NCBI RefSeq assembly: GCF_900102165.1 | Contig: NZ_FNBD01000004.1 | Coordinates: forward strand, 310,001-374,000 | Source: Cellulophaga baltica | GTDB lineage: Bacteria; Bacteroidota; Bacteroidia; Flavobacteriales; Flavobacteriaceae | Reading direction: 5' to 3' | DNA length: 64,000 nucleotides | Shown: one piece after another, positions 27,093-36,871 of the stretch | Layout of the letters: every line of letters begins with the position of its first letter | How positions within the stretch are numbered: the stretch's first letter is position 1 | Made by a program: the position numbers and the translations under genes | The notes under the pieces: model-generated | What the model saw: the letters and a program-made list of their open reading frames with translations, nothing else | The model's database searches: none | Told to the model about the DNA's origin: nothing

Positions 27093-27898
27093 TGATCTTA
27101 TTTTATGCTTATGGATCAGGGTTAGGCCATATTAACCGCATACAAAGTTATATACAGGATAAAAATATTCCATTTTCATCCTGTATTATTCTTACCAATA
27201 CCAAGCATAAAAATTTTATTTCTCCAGCGATAAAAACCATTTACCAGCAGGATTCTTTCTTCAAGGATAGCTTGTTATTCCGTGACACTTTGCATCAACT
27301 TATAGAAACCTATCTCATTAAAGAGCTGGTGGTAGATGTTTTTCCAAGCGGATTTTATGGGGAGCTTCAATATTTTGATGACGTACCCCTAAAAAAAACC
27401 TTGTTAGCACGAATTCTGAAAGCCACTTATTTTGAAAAACAAGGCCCCCCGCGTTATGATGAACTTTTGGTGCTAGAAAAAGGCATCGATTTAAAGCACT
27501 ATAATTATAAGAAAGTTACTTATGCTCAGGTTCCAACAGATTTACGTCATTCCAAAAAAGAAATACGAATTAAAGCACCCTTCTTTTATATTATACATTC
27601 AGAACCAGCGGAAGAAGTGCATCAGTTATATAAAATGGCTAAGATGCATCAAAAGAATGGAGAGCACATTTACATCCAAACCTTTTGTGCCCTAGATGAT
27701 TTAACTAATGAGGAGGGAGTTACCGTACTACAGAATACACCGCCACTTTTAAGCTTATTAGAGGAAGCAGATAAACTATTTACGGCCTGTGGGTTCAATT
27801 TGTTTTATGCTACAGAACAGTATAGAGCTAAACAATATTTTATGCCCTTTAAGCGGCGTTATGATGATCAATTTCAAAGAAAATTACTAAATACCTAA
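27092..27898 (+). CDS. GT-B-type glycosyltransferase-like protein
   Basis: A 268-residue protein beginning ILFYAYGSGLGHINR, the GxGxGH-type N-terminal loop of GT28/MurG-like enzymes. The C-terminal half is short (LLEEADKLFTACGFNLFYATEQ, FMPFKRRYDDQFQRKLL) and resembles the donor-site helix of that class. At 268 residues it is shorter than usual, so the family is tentative. It is the last gene of the LemA operon and meets a convergent EamA gene 27 bases downstream. Confidence 0.65.
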   Translation: MILFYAYGSGLGHINRIQSYIQDKNIPFSSCIILTNTKHKNFISPAIKTIYQQDSFFKDSLLFRDTLHQLIETYLIKELVVDVFPSGFYGELQYFDDVPLKKTLLARILKATYFEKQGPPRYDELLVLEKGIDLKHYNYKKVTYAQVPTDLRHSKKEIRIKAPFFYIIHSEPAEEVHQLYKMAKMHQKNGEHIYIQTFCALDDLTNEEGVTVLQNTPPLLSLLEEADKLFTACGFNLFYATEQYRAKQYFMPFKRRYDDQFQRKLLNT

Positions 27899-27925
27899 GT
27901 GTGGGTTCTTCGCTTCAGAGCATTG

Positions 27926-28825
27926 TTAAGAATATAAAATTAGAAATACACCTGCCATGATACCTGCCAATGGAACCAGCTTTTTTCGTTTGTTTTGTTC
28001 TTTAAAAATAATACCACCAAGTACTACAGCAATAATAATCTGACTTCTTTTTATGGCTGAAAGTAACATAATTAAAGCATCAGGATCTTGCAATGCTTTA
28101 AAATAGAAGTAATCGGCTATTTGCAACAGAATCCCAACAAGCGGAATAGACCAACGCCATTTAAACGCTTTTCTTTTTTCTGCATGCGGAAACCAAGTAA
28201 TACTTAAAATAACCAATAGGATAAGAACAGTATACCAACAAAACCAGAATTGTAGTGTTTGTGGATTTAAATGTACGGTTTGAATTAAAAATTTATCATA
28301 CAGACCACTAGAGGCACCTAAGAAAGTAGCACCGATTATGGCAAAAATCCATTTGTTGCGTTTAAAATTAATACCCTCTTTTTTTCCTATTTTAGAATAC
28401 AGCATTACAGATAAGATGATTAGAAAAAAACCAATCCATTGATAAAGGTTCGGTTTTTCTTGGTAAATGGTTATGGCGCCAATAAATGTAAAAAATGGAC
28501 CTGCGGAACGTATGGGAGTGACTATAGTTATCGGTAAATGCTTTAGGGCCTGATAGGCTAAAACCCAGGATGCCGCCATGATCGCGGATTTTATGAGGAT
28601 AAAACCATGTGTTTTCCAAGGGATGTCTGTAATATAGAAGTCTATGTTTACCATCTCTTCTTTAAAAAAATGGGAGGCCATATAAAAAGGAACCAATAGT
28701 AAAAATCCAGAAGAGATGGTACCTAGTAGCACAGGAAAAACTTCATTGCCTTGTACGGCATGTTTTTTACATAAGTTGTGTAAACCAAGAAATAAAGCTG
28801 CTAAAAGACCAAGATACATCCACAT
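27926..28825 (-). CDS. EamA-family (DMT) transporter
   Basis: A 299-residue protein with ten predicted transmembrane helices arranged as two EamA repeats (first repeat to about 145, with ITIVTPIRSAGPFFTFIGAI; second from about 160, with LIMLLSAIKRSQIIIAVVLGGIIF). Members of the drug/metabolite transporter superfamily export amino acids, nucleotide sugars or other small molecules; the substrate here is unknown. It is convergent with the LemA operon. Confidence 0.88.
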   Translation of the reverse strand: MWMYLGLLAALFLGLHNLCKKHAVQGNEVFPVLLGTISSGFLLLVPFYMASHFFKEEMVNIDFYITDIPWKTHGFILIKSAIMAASWVLAYQALKHLPITIVTPIRSAGPFFTFIGAITIYQEKPNLYQWIGFFLIILSVMLYSKIGKKEGINFKRNKWIFAIIGATFLGASSGLYDKFLIQTVHLNPQTLQFWFCWYTVLILLVILSITWFPHAEKRKAFKWRWSIPLVGILLQIADYFYFKALQDPDALIMLLSAIKRSQIIIAVVLGGIIFKEQNKRKKLVPLAGIMAGVFLILYS

Positions 28826-29181
28826 AATGCGCGCGAAGATATATAATTTATAAAATTAGCCTAAACATTTACTAAAATGTATTGCGATACTATTGTTGGG
28901 TGTTTTGTTTTTTAAAGTAATCCAGACTCTAAAAAGAAACTTTTAAAGGACTTAGAAACCAAGTGTGCACATTAATTTCTAAAACAAGGTGCTTGCTGGT
29001 TTAGATTTTGAAGATACATTGAGTAAATTTGTAGAGAAGAACAAATAATTTTTAGATCTTTAGTTGCGTAGCTACCTAAACCTATTACACTTCAAATCCT
29101 GATACTAGGATTTTGTAGTATTTGGTGATATGTTTTTACAAGGAGAGGAATTACGGCGCAAAAGATAAAAACGGAAGTAGT
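28826..29181. other. Intergenic region upstream of the DUF2130 gene
   Basis: About 356 bases between divergent EamA and DUF2130 genes; it should contain both promoters. The TTG at 29122 could extend the next gene by 20 codons, but that extension (MVICFYKERNYGAKDKNGSS) looks non-coding. Nothing else seen. Confidence 0.4.
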
Positions 29182-30441
29182 ATGAATAACGAAACTCAAA
29201 TAAAATGTCCTAATTGTGGAACATCCATAGACGTGCAGGATATTTTATCCCATCAACTTGAGGAAGAAATAAAGCAGAAATATCAGTCTCAAATTGCTGA
29301 AGAAAAGAGAAAGTATAAGAAAGAGCAGGAGAAACTGAAACAAGAAAAAATTATATTTGAACAAAAGAAGAAACAAGAAAATGAATTGTTTCAAGAGCGC
29401 TTAGAGAATCAACTAAAAGCAGGTAAAAAAGAGATTGAAGCCAAGCTTAAAAAGAAAATATCAGACGAACAGTCCGAACAATTTGAGGCTTTACAAAAAG
29501 AGTTGAATGAAAAGTCGGAACAAGTAAAAGAACTAAATCGCTCTAAAGCCGAAATAGAAAAACTCAAACGAGAAAAAGGCGAATTAAAAGAAGCTGCTGA
29601 AGCTGAAGCTCAAAAAAAGCTTAATCAAATTCTTATTGCAGAAAAAGAAAAGATTAAGAAATCTGAAGAGGATAAAAATGAATTGCGTTTTAAAGAAATG
29701 CAAAAGCAATTAGAAGACCAGAAAAAGCTGACCGAAGAAATGAAGCGAAAGCAGGAGCAGGGTTCCATGCAATTACAAGGAGAGGTTCAAGAATTGGCTA
29801 TCGAAGAATGGTTGGCAGCCCAATTTCCATTAGATACGATAGAGGAAATTAAAAAAGGTGCTAGAGGTGGCGATTGTATTCAAATCGTAAATACCCGTAC
29901 AGAACAGAACTGCGGTAAAATATATTATGAGAGTAAGCGTACCAAGGATTTTCAACCTATTTGGATTGAAAAATTTAAGAATGATATCCGCGAGAAAGGC
30001 GCTAATATTGGGGTTTTAGTGACAGAAGTGATGCCTTCTGATATGGATCGAATGGGACTTAAAGAGGGTATCTGGATTTGTAATTATGAAGAATTTAAAG
30101 GTCTTTGTAAAGTGTTACGCGAATCTATTGTAAAAGTAAATTTAGCCCTTAGTACGCAAGAGAATAAAGGGGATAAAATGGATATGCTTTATGATTACCT
30201 GACAAGCAATCAATTTAGAATGCAAATAGAAGCTATTGTGGAAGGTTTTACGGCAATGAAAACTGCTTTAGATAGTGAGAAAAGAGCTATGCAGCGTATC
30301 TGGAAAGAACGGGAAAAGCAAATAGATAAAGTAACGAATAACACGATAGACATGCATGCGTCTATAAAAGGAATTGCGGGGAACGCTATTCAATCTGTTA
30401 AAGCGTTAGAACTTCCAGGAGATAATGAGTTGTTATTATAA
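29182..30441 (+). CDS. DUF2130 protein (zinc ribbon, coiled coil, PD-(D/E)XK nuclease-like domain)
   Basis: About 419 residues from the ATG at 29182, chosen because the zinc-ribbon-like start IKCPNCGTSIDVQDIL follows directly. Residues about 25-205 are a very long, charged coiled coil. The C-terminal domain has EEWLAAQFPLDTIEEIKKGARGGDCIQIV, YYESKRTKDFQPIWIEKFK and ANIGVLVTEVMP, matching the DUF2130/RmuC-like restriction-endonuclease fold with D..ESK as the putative catalytic set. The architecture suggests a DNA-acting nuclease, perhaps in repair or defence; its role is not established. No partner genes. Confidence 0.88.
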   Translation: MNNETQIKCPNCGTSIDVQDILSHQLEEEIKQKYQSQIAEEKRKYKKEQEKLKQEKIIFEQKKKQENELFQERLENQLKAGKKEIEAKLKKKISDEQSEQFEALQKELNEKSEQVKELNRSKAEIEKLKREKGELKEAAEAEAQKKLNQILIAEKEKIKKSEEDKNELRFKEMQKQLEDQKKLTEEMKRKQEQGSMQLQGEVQELAIEEWLAAQFPLDTIEEIKKGARGGDCIQIVNTRTEQNCGKIYYESKRTKDFQPIWIEKFKNDIREKGANIGVLVTEVMPSDMDRMGLKEGIWICNYEEFKGLCKVLRESIVKVNLALSTQENKGDKMDMLYDYLTSNQFRMQIEAIVEGFTAMKTALDSEKRAMQRIWKEREKQIDKVTNNTIDMHASIKGIAGNAIQSVKALELPGDNELLL

Positions 30442-30510
30442 CTCATACCGGATGTCTTTCGACTTGCTTTAGGAAATGCTATTTGCATTCTATCACAATA
30501 AACGAATCAG

Positions 30511-30554
30511 AAAGGGTATTAAATAGCTGAAAAGTCTATTTAACACCCTTTTTT
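30511..30554. terminator. Bidirectional terminator
   Basis: Sixteen-base stem AAAGGGTATTAAATAG (30511-30526) / CTATTTAACACCCTTT (30536-30551) with one A-C mismatch, 9-base loop and T run, between convergent DUF2130 and ornithine-cyclodeaminase-like genes. Confidence 0.8.
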
Positions 30555-30575
30555 ACTGATGGTTATTGCATAGTT

Positions 30576-31544
30576 TTAAGCTATTTGTTTCTTGTTAAAC
30601 GTGGTATAGACCGCATAGGCGAAGGCTAGATCTTCAGTAGCAAGACCCAAAGAAGCAAAAACCGTTGGTTTGTTTTGATAACTACTGTTATCCTGTGAAA
30701 CTACCTCATAGACACTTTTTTTAATAAGATCTTCTGGAGACGTTTGTATTTCATTTGCGGCAATTATAAGCTCTCCTTTTTGTTGTTCTGCCGCATGATA
30801 ATTATCTACAATTATAGCTGAGTTTAAAACAATATCAGAAGCGAGTTCTCTATGTTTAGGATCCCAAGCGCCAACGGCATTAATATGTACATGACTACGT
30901 AATCCTTTTTGTGAAATAAGGGGTGATTTTGCACCAGTAACGGTACACACTATGTCAGAAGCATTAGCAGCTTCTTGCGCTGAATTACATTCCTTGAATG
31001 TAATGTTAGGGTAACGGTTAGTTACCTTTTCGATAAAACTATTTAGATTTTTTTTATCTCTTCCGTATACAAAAACAGTCTTAATTTCGCGAACTAAGGT
31101 GATGGCGTGTAAATGAGAATAGGCTTGTGTTCCGGTTCCTAGTATTCCTAAGCTTTCGGCATTAGGTATGGCGGTGTAATCTGTAACTAAAGCACTGACA
31201 GCAGCAGTTCTCATTTCTGTCATGGTGTGGGCATCAAAATTAGCGAGAAGCTGTCCTGTCTCCGTTTCAAAAAGATGCAATATTCCTTGATGAGAACTTA
31301 GCCCTTTTTTATGGTTGTCAGGAAATATACTTAATATTTTTACGCCCATAATATTATAGGGTTTAAAGTAAGCCGGCATTAAGCCCATGATACCATTTGA
31401 TGGTTCTGGAAGCTCCATTTTAGAACGCAGAGGGTTCAGTATATTTTCATCAGAAGCAATCTTAAAAAGAGCTCTCATGACCTCAATGCATTCCTTCATG
31501 CTAATCAATTCGTGTATTTTATTGTGATCAAAATTATGAACCAT
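30576..31544 (-). CDS. Ornithine cyclodeaminase / mu-crystallin family protein
   Basis: About 322 residues from the ATG at 31544 (MVHNFDHNKIHELI); the open frame extends 27 codons further to 31625, but that part is unlike the family. Key segments: KILSIFPDNHKKGLSSHQG, EMRTAAVSALVTD, the NAD-binding LGILGTGTQAYSHLHAI and CTVTGAKSPLI. The family includes ornithine and lysine cyclodeaminases and imine/ketimine reductases, so the reaction could be NAD(P)-dependent reduction or deaminating cyclisation of an amino-acid-derived imine. It is the last gene of the minus-strand unit running from the TonB receptor. Confidence 0.85.
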   Translation of the reverse strand: MVHNFDHNKIHELISMKECIEVMRALFKIASDENILNPLRSKMELPEPSNGIMGLMPAYFKPYNIMGVKILSIFPDNHKKGLSSHQGILHLFETETGQLLANFDAHTMTEMRTAAVSALVTDYTAIPNAESLGILGTGTQAYSHLHAITLVREIKTVFVYGRDKKNLNSFIEKVTNRYPNITFKECNSAQEAANASDIVCTVTGAKSPLISQKGLRSHVHINAVGAWDPKHRELASDIVLNSAIIVDNYHAAEQQKGELIIAANEIQTSPEDLIKKSVYEVVSQDNSSYQNKPTVFASLGLATEDLAFAYAVYTTFNKKQIA

Positions 31545-31754
31545 GTATAGCGGGTGTTTAATGTGATGTATAATGTAATATGGAGACCAGATCGTCAGCG
31601 TTTTGGTGTAAACGAAGGTATTCATTTCTTACGTAATGGCAGGGACCAAAGAGCGTTCTTTTTGTTTTATAAAAGCGAATTATTGTAGGTCTTTTAAGAA
31701 ATAATCAACGTTTTAAGTGGTAAATAAATAAGTGAGCCAATGCTGTAATGCTTG

Positions 31755-33029
31755 TCATTTGTCTGTTGCCTTAGAGATAAATATCGCTTTCCAGTTTAAT
31801 AGGCCATATAATAATCCACCAAGTATAAAGGAATCTATAAAATAAGCGTGCGTTAGTTGAAACAGTTCCAAATAGGTAAATACGGTGATGATAGAGCTAA
31901 GCACCCAACTGATTAAGGCCTTAGGTTGCCATTCAGGAATCTCATCCAATTCATAACGTTGTTTTTTTACCCAATAGAAATTAATGATGTAAATAGCGGA
32001 AATGGATGGTGCTAAAACACCCAGAAAATTTAGAAAATCAAATAAGTATTCGGAGAATCCTAATAAGGCGAATACAATCCCAAAAACACTTACGATCAGG
32101 ACTATTTTTTTAAAAGCCCATTCCGTTTTTATAGTGGAAAATGTCAATACTGTGGAATATAAATTACTCGCATTCCCTACCCAGGTAGATATCAATAATA
32201 AAACGAAGGCTGGAATAACCAAACCTAACTCTTGCATTACTTTAATAATATCTACTTCCCCTGTTTGTATCGAAGGAATAGCACTAAATAAAAGCGCAAC
32301 AGGAAAGCCAATGGTGATTCCTAAAACGGCAATCATACTTTGTTTATCATTGTAGATAAACCGAGAGAAGTCTGCCATCATCACAGGAAAAAGAATAGAA
32401 GAGCCCACCAGTATAGAAGTGGCTTCAAATAAGGTCATTTTAGGATTTTCAGGAACAAAATTTATTACCGCTGTAAGCGACATCCCTTGGTCAAATGAAA
32501 CATAAATAACATAGCACAAAAAAAGGGTAAGCACGGGTACCGCAAAATTTGCTAAACGCTCTAAACTTTTAATTCCATAGAGTGTAGTACCGGTGATCAT
32601 GGCTCCCATAATAATGATAATAGGCCATTGTGGAAGCGCTACTGCAAAGGTGTCAAGCGCCGTATCTACTACAGCAACAGAGAGTAATTCTAGGGCTACA
32701 GAAAACCATCCTAAAAGTGTAATTCCGAAAATAAAATTCATGATTTTGGCACCCTGTCTGCCAAAACTAAAATGAAGGATCATATACGTAGAAAGCCTAG
32801 ATCTATTCCCAATTTTAGTGGTTGCTAAACACATCAACGTTAAAACAACAGTACTGATACCAAAAGCCCACAAAGCATCTTTGAAACCGACACCCAAAGC
32901 CACTTCAGAACCCAAAAATAATATAGGAAGAGTCAAACCTGTCCCAGCTATTATAATGGCGATAAGCCAGCCAGAAGTAAAATCTTTAGGCTGTACTTTT
33001 GTATTTGCGTATTGGTTGTCTTCGGCCAT
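31755..33029 (-). CDS. NCS1-family nucleobase/heterocycle permease
   Basis: A 424-residue, twelve-helix transporter of the nucleobase:cation symporter-1 family (CodB-like). Visible features are GLTLPILFLGSEVALGVGF at helix 1, STYMILHFSFGRQGA, FPVMMADFSRFI and WVGNASNLYSTVL. NCS1 carriers import cytosine, uracil, allantoin, hydantoins or pyridoxine-like rings with Na+ or H+. It lies 6 bases after the PepD gene and is a paralogue of the permease at 34482-35750. Two such carriers around one set of enzymes suggest two related substrates or a substrate and an intermediate. Confidence 0.88.
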   Translation of the reverse strand: MAEDNQYANTKVQPKDFTSGWLIAIIIAGTGLTLPILFLGSEVALGVGFKDALWAFGISTVVLTLMCLATTKIGNRSRLSTYMILHFSFGRQGAKIMNFIFGITLLGWFSVALELLSVAVVDTALDTFAVALPQWPIIIIMGAMITGTTLYGIKSLERLANFAVPVLTLFLCYVIYVSFDQGMSLTAVINFVPENPKMTLFEATSILVGSSILFPVMMADFSRFIYNDKQSMIAVLGITIGFPVALLFSAIPSIQTGEVDIIKVMQELGLVIPAFVLLLISTWVGNASNLYSTVLTFSTIKTEWAFKKIVLIVSVFGIVFALLGFSEYLFDFLNFLGVLAPSISAIYIINFYWVKKQRYELDEIPEWQPKALISWVLSSIITVFTYLELFQLTHAYFIDSFILGGLLYGLLNWKAIFISKATDK

Positions 33030-33035
33030 AATTGG

Positions 33036-34481
33036 TTATTCTAGTTGCTTAAGTAGTGTGGTCAATAGTTTCCAGAATTTCTGAGTAGAACTTATTTGTA
33101 AACGTTCTTCTGGTGAATGAGCCCCAAGGATATTTGGACCAAATGAAACCATTTGCATCGTAGGGAAAGTACCTGATAAAATACCACACTCTAATCCGGC
33201 ATGGATAGATTTTACAAGTGGCAAGGCTCCATTAAGTTCGGTATAGCATTTTTTGGTGAGATGTAACAATTCACTTTCGGGATTAGGCTCCCAACCTGGA
33301 TACGGACCAACTTCCTTGACTTCGGCAAAAGCAAAGCACTCTTTTATTTTCCCAGCGAGTTCATTGCGCTCTTGATCAACGGAACTTCGGGTATGACAGG
33401 CTGCATGAAATTTGCTATCCCCAACATTTAAAATAGCAATATTGTTAGAGGTTTGTACTAAGTCTGCAATTCCTTTACTCATGGAGTACACGCCATTCGG
33501 GATAGTCAAAATAGCCTTTAGTAGCTTATTTTGAGTTTTAGAGTCTAAAACACCTGTAGTATTTTTTGTTTTTACATACTCCAATTTCATACTTGGGTCT
33601 GTGGCACTATATTTCTCTTTAAGTTGCGTTGAAATTTTTGTAAACGCTTGGGAAAACACTTCTTGCTTGCCTTTTTCAATAGCTACTATGGCCCACCCGT
33701 TTCTAGGAATTACATTGGTTAAAGTGCCAACATTAATACTATGAATGTTACACCCTGTTTTTAAGACCAACTGTTCTAAACACGTTGCCAATACAATAAT
33801 TGCATTTGCTTGGTTTAGGTGAATTTCTACACCAGAGTGACCTCCTGCCAATCCACTAAGCTTAATTTCAAATAAACTATAATTCTTGGCGTCTAAAAGT
33901 TCTAAATCGTAGGAGCCATCTATAAGAACATCAACACCACCAGCACAGCCAATGGTAATAATATCGTCTTCTTCTGAATCCAAATTCAAGAGCATGGTTC
34001 CTTTTAGTTGCTCTTTAGTCAAAGCCATTGCACCCGTCATACCCATTTCTTCATCTACTGTAAACAAAGCTTCAATAGGAGGGTGTTCTAAGTCTTTAGA
34101 AGACAATACTGCCATAATTGCTGCAACGCCAATTCCGTTATCAGCACCTAATGTGGTTTCTTTTGCTTTAACCCAATCTCCATCAACAAACATTTTAATT
34201 CCTTGTGTATCAAAGTTGAAATTTGAATTTGGTTCTTTTTGATGCACCATATCCGTATGTCCTTGAAGTACGATAGTTCTGTGATCTTCCTTACCGGGAG
34301 TACCTGGTTTTCGGATGATGACATTTCCAATAGCATCAACAGAGGTCTCTAGGTTTAGAGATGTACCGAAGGCAATCATAAATTGAGTGATTTCCTCTTC
34401 CTTGGTAGATGCTCTTGGTATGGCATTTATAGCTTCAAAATGCTGCCAAATAGCTTTAGGTTCTAAATTAGTAATAGACAT
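33036..34481 (-). CDS. Xaa-His dipeptidase, M20C (PepD-like)
   Basis: A 481-residue metallopeptidase of the PepD (aminoacyl-histidine dipeptidase) family. Dizinc-site motifs: LQGHTDMVHQ, TLGADNGIG, VDEEMGMTGA, LDSEE and the C-terminal FGPNILGAHSPEERL. The family hydrolyses carnosine-like and other unspecific dipeptides in the cytoplasm. It sits between two NCS1 permease genes with 0-6 base spacing, so here it may act on an imported amide or dipeptide rather than in general peptide turnover. Confidence 0.9.
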   Translation of the reverse strand: MSITNLEPKAIWQHFEAINAIPRASTKEEEITQFMIAFGTSLNLETSVDAIGNVIIRKPGTPGKEDHRTIVLQGHTDMVHQKEPNSNFNFDTQGIKMFVDGDWVKAKETTLGADNGIGVAAIMAVLSSKDLEHPPIEALFTVDEEMGMTGAMALTKEQLKGTMLLNLDSEEDDIITIGCAGGVDVLIDGSYDLELLDAKNYSLFEIKLSGLAGGHSGVEIHLNQANAIIVLATCLEQLVLKTGCNIHSINVGTLTNVIPRNGWAIVAIEKGKQEVFSQAFTKISTQLKEKYSATDPSMKLEYVKTKNTTGVLDSKTQNKLLKAILTIPNGVYSMSKGIADLVQTSNNIAILNVGDSKFHAACHTRSSVDQERNELAGKIKECFAFAEVKEVGPYPGWEPNPESELLHLTKKCYTELNGALPLVKSIHAGLECGILSGTFPTMQMVSFGPNILGAHSPEERLQISSTQKFWKLLTTLLKQLE

Positions 34482-35750
34482 TTAGTTACGTATTTTCTTT
34501 AAAATTAAATATAAGGTAAAGGCGACAATAAAAGAGTCGAAAAATGATATAGAGGTTAAGGTAATATAATCAAAAGCCCCTAAGTAGGCTACAATACAAG
34601 CTACGATCCAACTAACTAATGCTGCCGTATCCAATTGGGGTAATTCATTAAAACGTGCTAACTCATACTGTTGTTTTTTTACGAAGAAAAAGTCGGCAAT
34701 AAAAATAGCAGAAACAGGAGGGATGAATATGCTAGAAATATTTAGAAAATCAATAAAATGAGTGGCAACACCAAAAAGAGCCAATAGGGTTCCAATGCCA
34801 CTTGCTATGATACCCAATTTAGCATCTTTTGTTTTAGTGATTACCGTAGATAAGGTAAGTTGGGTAGAGTATAAATTTGCGGTGTTCGTTGTCCAAGTTG
34901 AAAATATAAGGATACACAAGGCAGGAATCGTCAAGCTTAGGCCTATCATAATTTTCATGATGTCTATTTCTCCTGTAATAAGGCTTGGTATTCCACCTGC
35001 TAAGAGTACTAGAGGGAAACCGATAGTCAGCCCCAGAATTGAAATTAAACTATCCTTATCTGTTTTAGCAAATCGGGAATAATCTGGCATTAATACCGGC
35101 GTTAAAATCACCATGCCCACTACTGCTGAAATGGCTTGTGTGGTTGTCATAGATGCATTACCCGGAATTTGCAAAAGGGTAGGTATGCTATTCTGGGAAG
35201 TAGTGATATAAAGGACATAAACTACAAACAAAAGCATTAATGGTACTGCAATAGATGAGAAACGTTCAATAATCCGAAACCCATAAATGGAGGTCAAGGT
35301 CATTAAAATACTTCCTAATAGGATACCGATCCATACAGGAAACGATACGTTGAAAAGTTGCGCAAATGCATCTGTTAATGCTTGTCCAAATATTTCAACA
35401 GTCACCGCATACCAACCTAAGAGCGTTATGGCAACAAGCAAGTTGATGAGTAAAGCTCCTTTTTTTCCGAAGGAAAAATGAAGGAGCATATAGGTAGATA
35501 AACGGGTTCTGTTCCCAATAATAGCGGTCACCGTACAAAGAATACTTAGTACGAGGCAAACGCCCATAAAGACCCAAAAGGCTTTTTCTAGCCCTAGGGC
35601 CTGAGTAACTTCTGAACCCACAAAAAAAACGGGTAGTGTGACGCCAATACCTACGATAATAGAAGCAATACGAATGCCGTTGACTGTTTTGTCTTCAGAA
35701 ACTTTAGTTCTTGAATAATCATCGATAATCGGTGCTTCTTTATCTAGCAT
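34482..35750 (-). CDS. NCS1-family nucleobase/heterocycle permease, second copy
   Basis: A 422-residue, twelve-helix paralogue of the permease at 31755-33029, with the same landmarks (GVTLPVFFVGSEVTQALGL, STYMLLHFSFGKKGA, TPVLMPDYSRFA, WTTNTANLYSTQL). It overlaps by one base the metalloenzyme gene upstream and abuts the PepD gene downstream, so coupled translation is likely. The substrate is unknown; the family fits a cyclic nitrogen compound. Confidence 0.88.
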   Translation of the reverse strand: MLDKEAPIIDDYSRTKVSEDKTVNGIRIASIIVGIGVTLPVFFVGSEVTQALGLEKAFWVFMGVCLVLSILCTVTAIIGNRTRLSTYMLLHFSFGKKGALLINLLVAITLLGWYAVTVEIFGQALTDAFAQLFNVSFPVWIGILLGSILMTLTSIYGFRIIERFSSIAVPLMLLFVVYVLYITTSQNSIPTLLQIPGNASMTTTQAISAVVGMVILTPVLMPDYSRFAKTDKDSLISILGLTIGFPLVLLAGGIPSLITGEIDIMKIMIGLSLTIPALCILIFSTWTTNTANLYSTQLTLSTVITKTKDAKLGIIASGIGTLLALFGVATHFIDFLNISSIFIPPVSAIFIADFFFVKKQQYELARFNELPQLDTAALVSWIVACIVAYLGAFDYITLTSISFFDSFIVAFTLYLILKKIRN

Positions 35751-36805
35751 TAATACGTTCCTATTAGTTTTTCAGCCAAGGGCTTCAGAGTTGGGTGTGT
35801 GTACACACCATCTTCTACTATTTGTATATCATCTAGGTAGATACTTACTTTATTTACAATCCCATCGAAATGAGATTTAGCGATTTGCCCTAGTGGCGGC
35901 ATATCCATGGGACTGGTATGTCCAAAACCAAAATCGACACCACCCCACACACGCTCGTCTTCAACAATTTCTCCACACATTTTTCGTACACTAGGATTAA
36001 TCCCAAACATATTATGAGATATTTTATACATGTTGGGGTCATCGAAAGAAGCTAAATATTTTTTGAATTTTTCCGCTTCTTTTTCTGTGCCTTTTACATC
36101 GACGATAGTACTGTCTTTCATGGTAAACGCTACGCTATTATCATTTCCATAGATATCAGTATGTTGTAACAAATCAAAAACAATGGTCCCTTTCATACTT
36201 CCTATTTTGGGTACGATATTTACATATCCGGGAGCAGTCCCAAATTTAGGCATTGAAAAATCACCATCATCAATATCAAAGGAATAATCTAGATTAATAT
36301 CATACGAAACATCCGTACCGTTGGCACTAGTTATACGTATGGTTTTGCAATCAAGAATCATATCTTTTACCTTGTTGAGCATTTTACCCAAATCAGGTAC
36401 GCTGTACCCAGTAAAAGTTCTTTTTAAGGATTGTATGCTAGAATCGGCAATGATTAAATAACGTAATTTTTTATTGTTTTTAAAAGCATTTTCCCAAATA
36501 TCAGAATATAAAAGAACTGTAGAATTACATTCCAACCAAACATCTACATTACTCAAAGTGGCAGTTAATGCGGCTGCTGGCCAATCTTTGACTCCTGCCT
36601 GTCCGTCTTCTTTTGCTTTTGGTGTCCAGATTAGTAGTGGCAATCCGCCTACTTCAGAAGCAGCGTCTACAAAGGCTTGCATAAGTTGTGGGTCAGAACC
36701 AGAATCGGCCGTAATGGCAACAGATTCACCTGCTTTTACCTTAAACATATCTTGTATAATTACCTTGGCAACCAAGGTGCAGTCTAAATTTGTATTAGTG
36801 CTCAT
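35750..36805 (-). CDS. M29-fold metalloenzyme, aminopeptidase T / NicX-like
   Basis: A 351-residue protein of the superfamily containing M29 aminopeptidases and the dihydroxypyridine dioxygenase NicX. The opening KVKAGESVAITADSGSD and the end SHFDGIVNKVSIYLDD are typical. A possible metal set is H264, H312, D314 (ISHNMFGINP and SHFD). As I recall, NicX has 350 residues with iron ligands H265, H318, D320, while M29 peptidases are near 410 residues, so length and ligands lean to the NicX-like side. It is the first cytoplasmic enzyme after the TonB receptor. Aminopeptidase is the conservative alternative. Confidence 0.7.
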   Translation of the reverse strand: MSTNTNLDCTLVAKVIIQDMFKVKAGESVAITADSGSDPQLMQAFVDAASEVGGLPLLIWTPKAKEDGQAGVKDWPAAALTATLSNVDVWLECNSTVLLYSDIWENAFKNNKKLRYLIIADSSIQSLKRTFTGYSVPDLGKMLNKVKDMILDCKTIRITSANGTDVSYDINLDYSFDIDDGDFSMPKFGTAPGYVNIVPKIGSMKGTIVFDLLQHTDIYGNDNSVAFTMKDSTIVDVKGTEKEAEKFKKYLASFDDPNMYKISHNMFGINPSVRKMCGEIVEDERVWGGVDFGFGHTSPMDMPPLGQIAKSHFDGIVNKVSIYLDDIQIVEDGVYTHPTLKPLAEKLIGTY

Positions 36806-36871
36806 AGTATTTGTGTTATAAAAAAGTAAGGAGTAATATTTTTAAGGGGATCTTCTTTTTGTTTAAAAATA

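Noticed and set aside
29122-29181. Longer TTG start for the DUF2130 protein
   Set aside because: The extra 20 residues do not resemble the family, and the zinc-ribbon motif starts right after the ATG at 29182.
31545-31625. Longer start for the ornithine-cyclodeaminase-like protein
   Set aside because: The 27 extra residues are not family-like; the ATG at 31544 fits the usual N-terminus.
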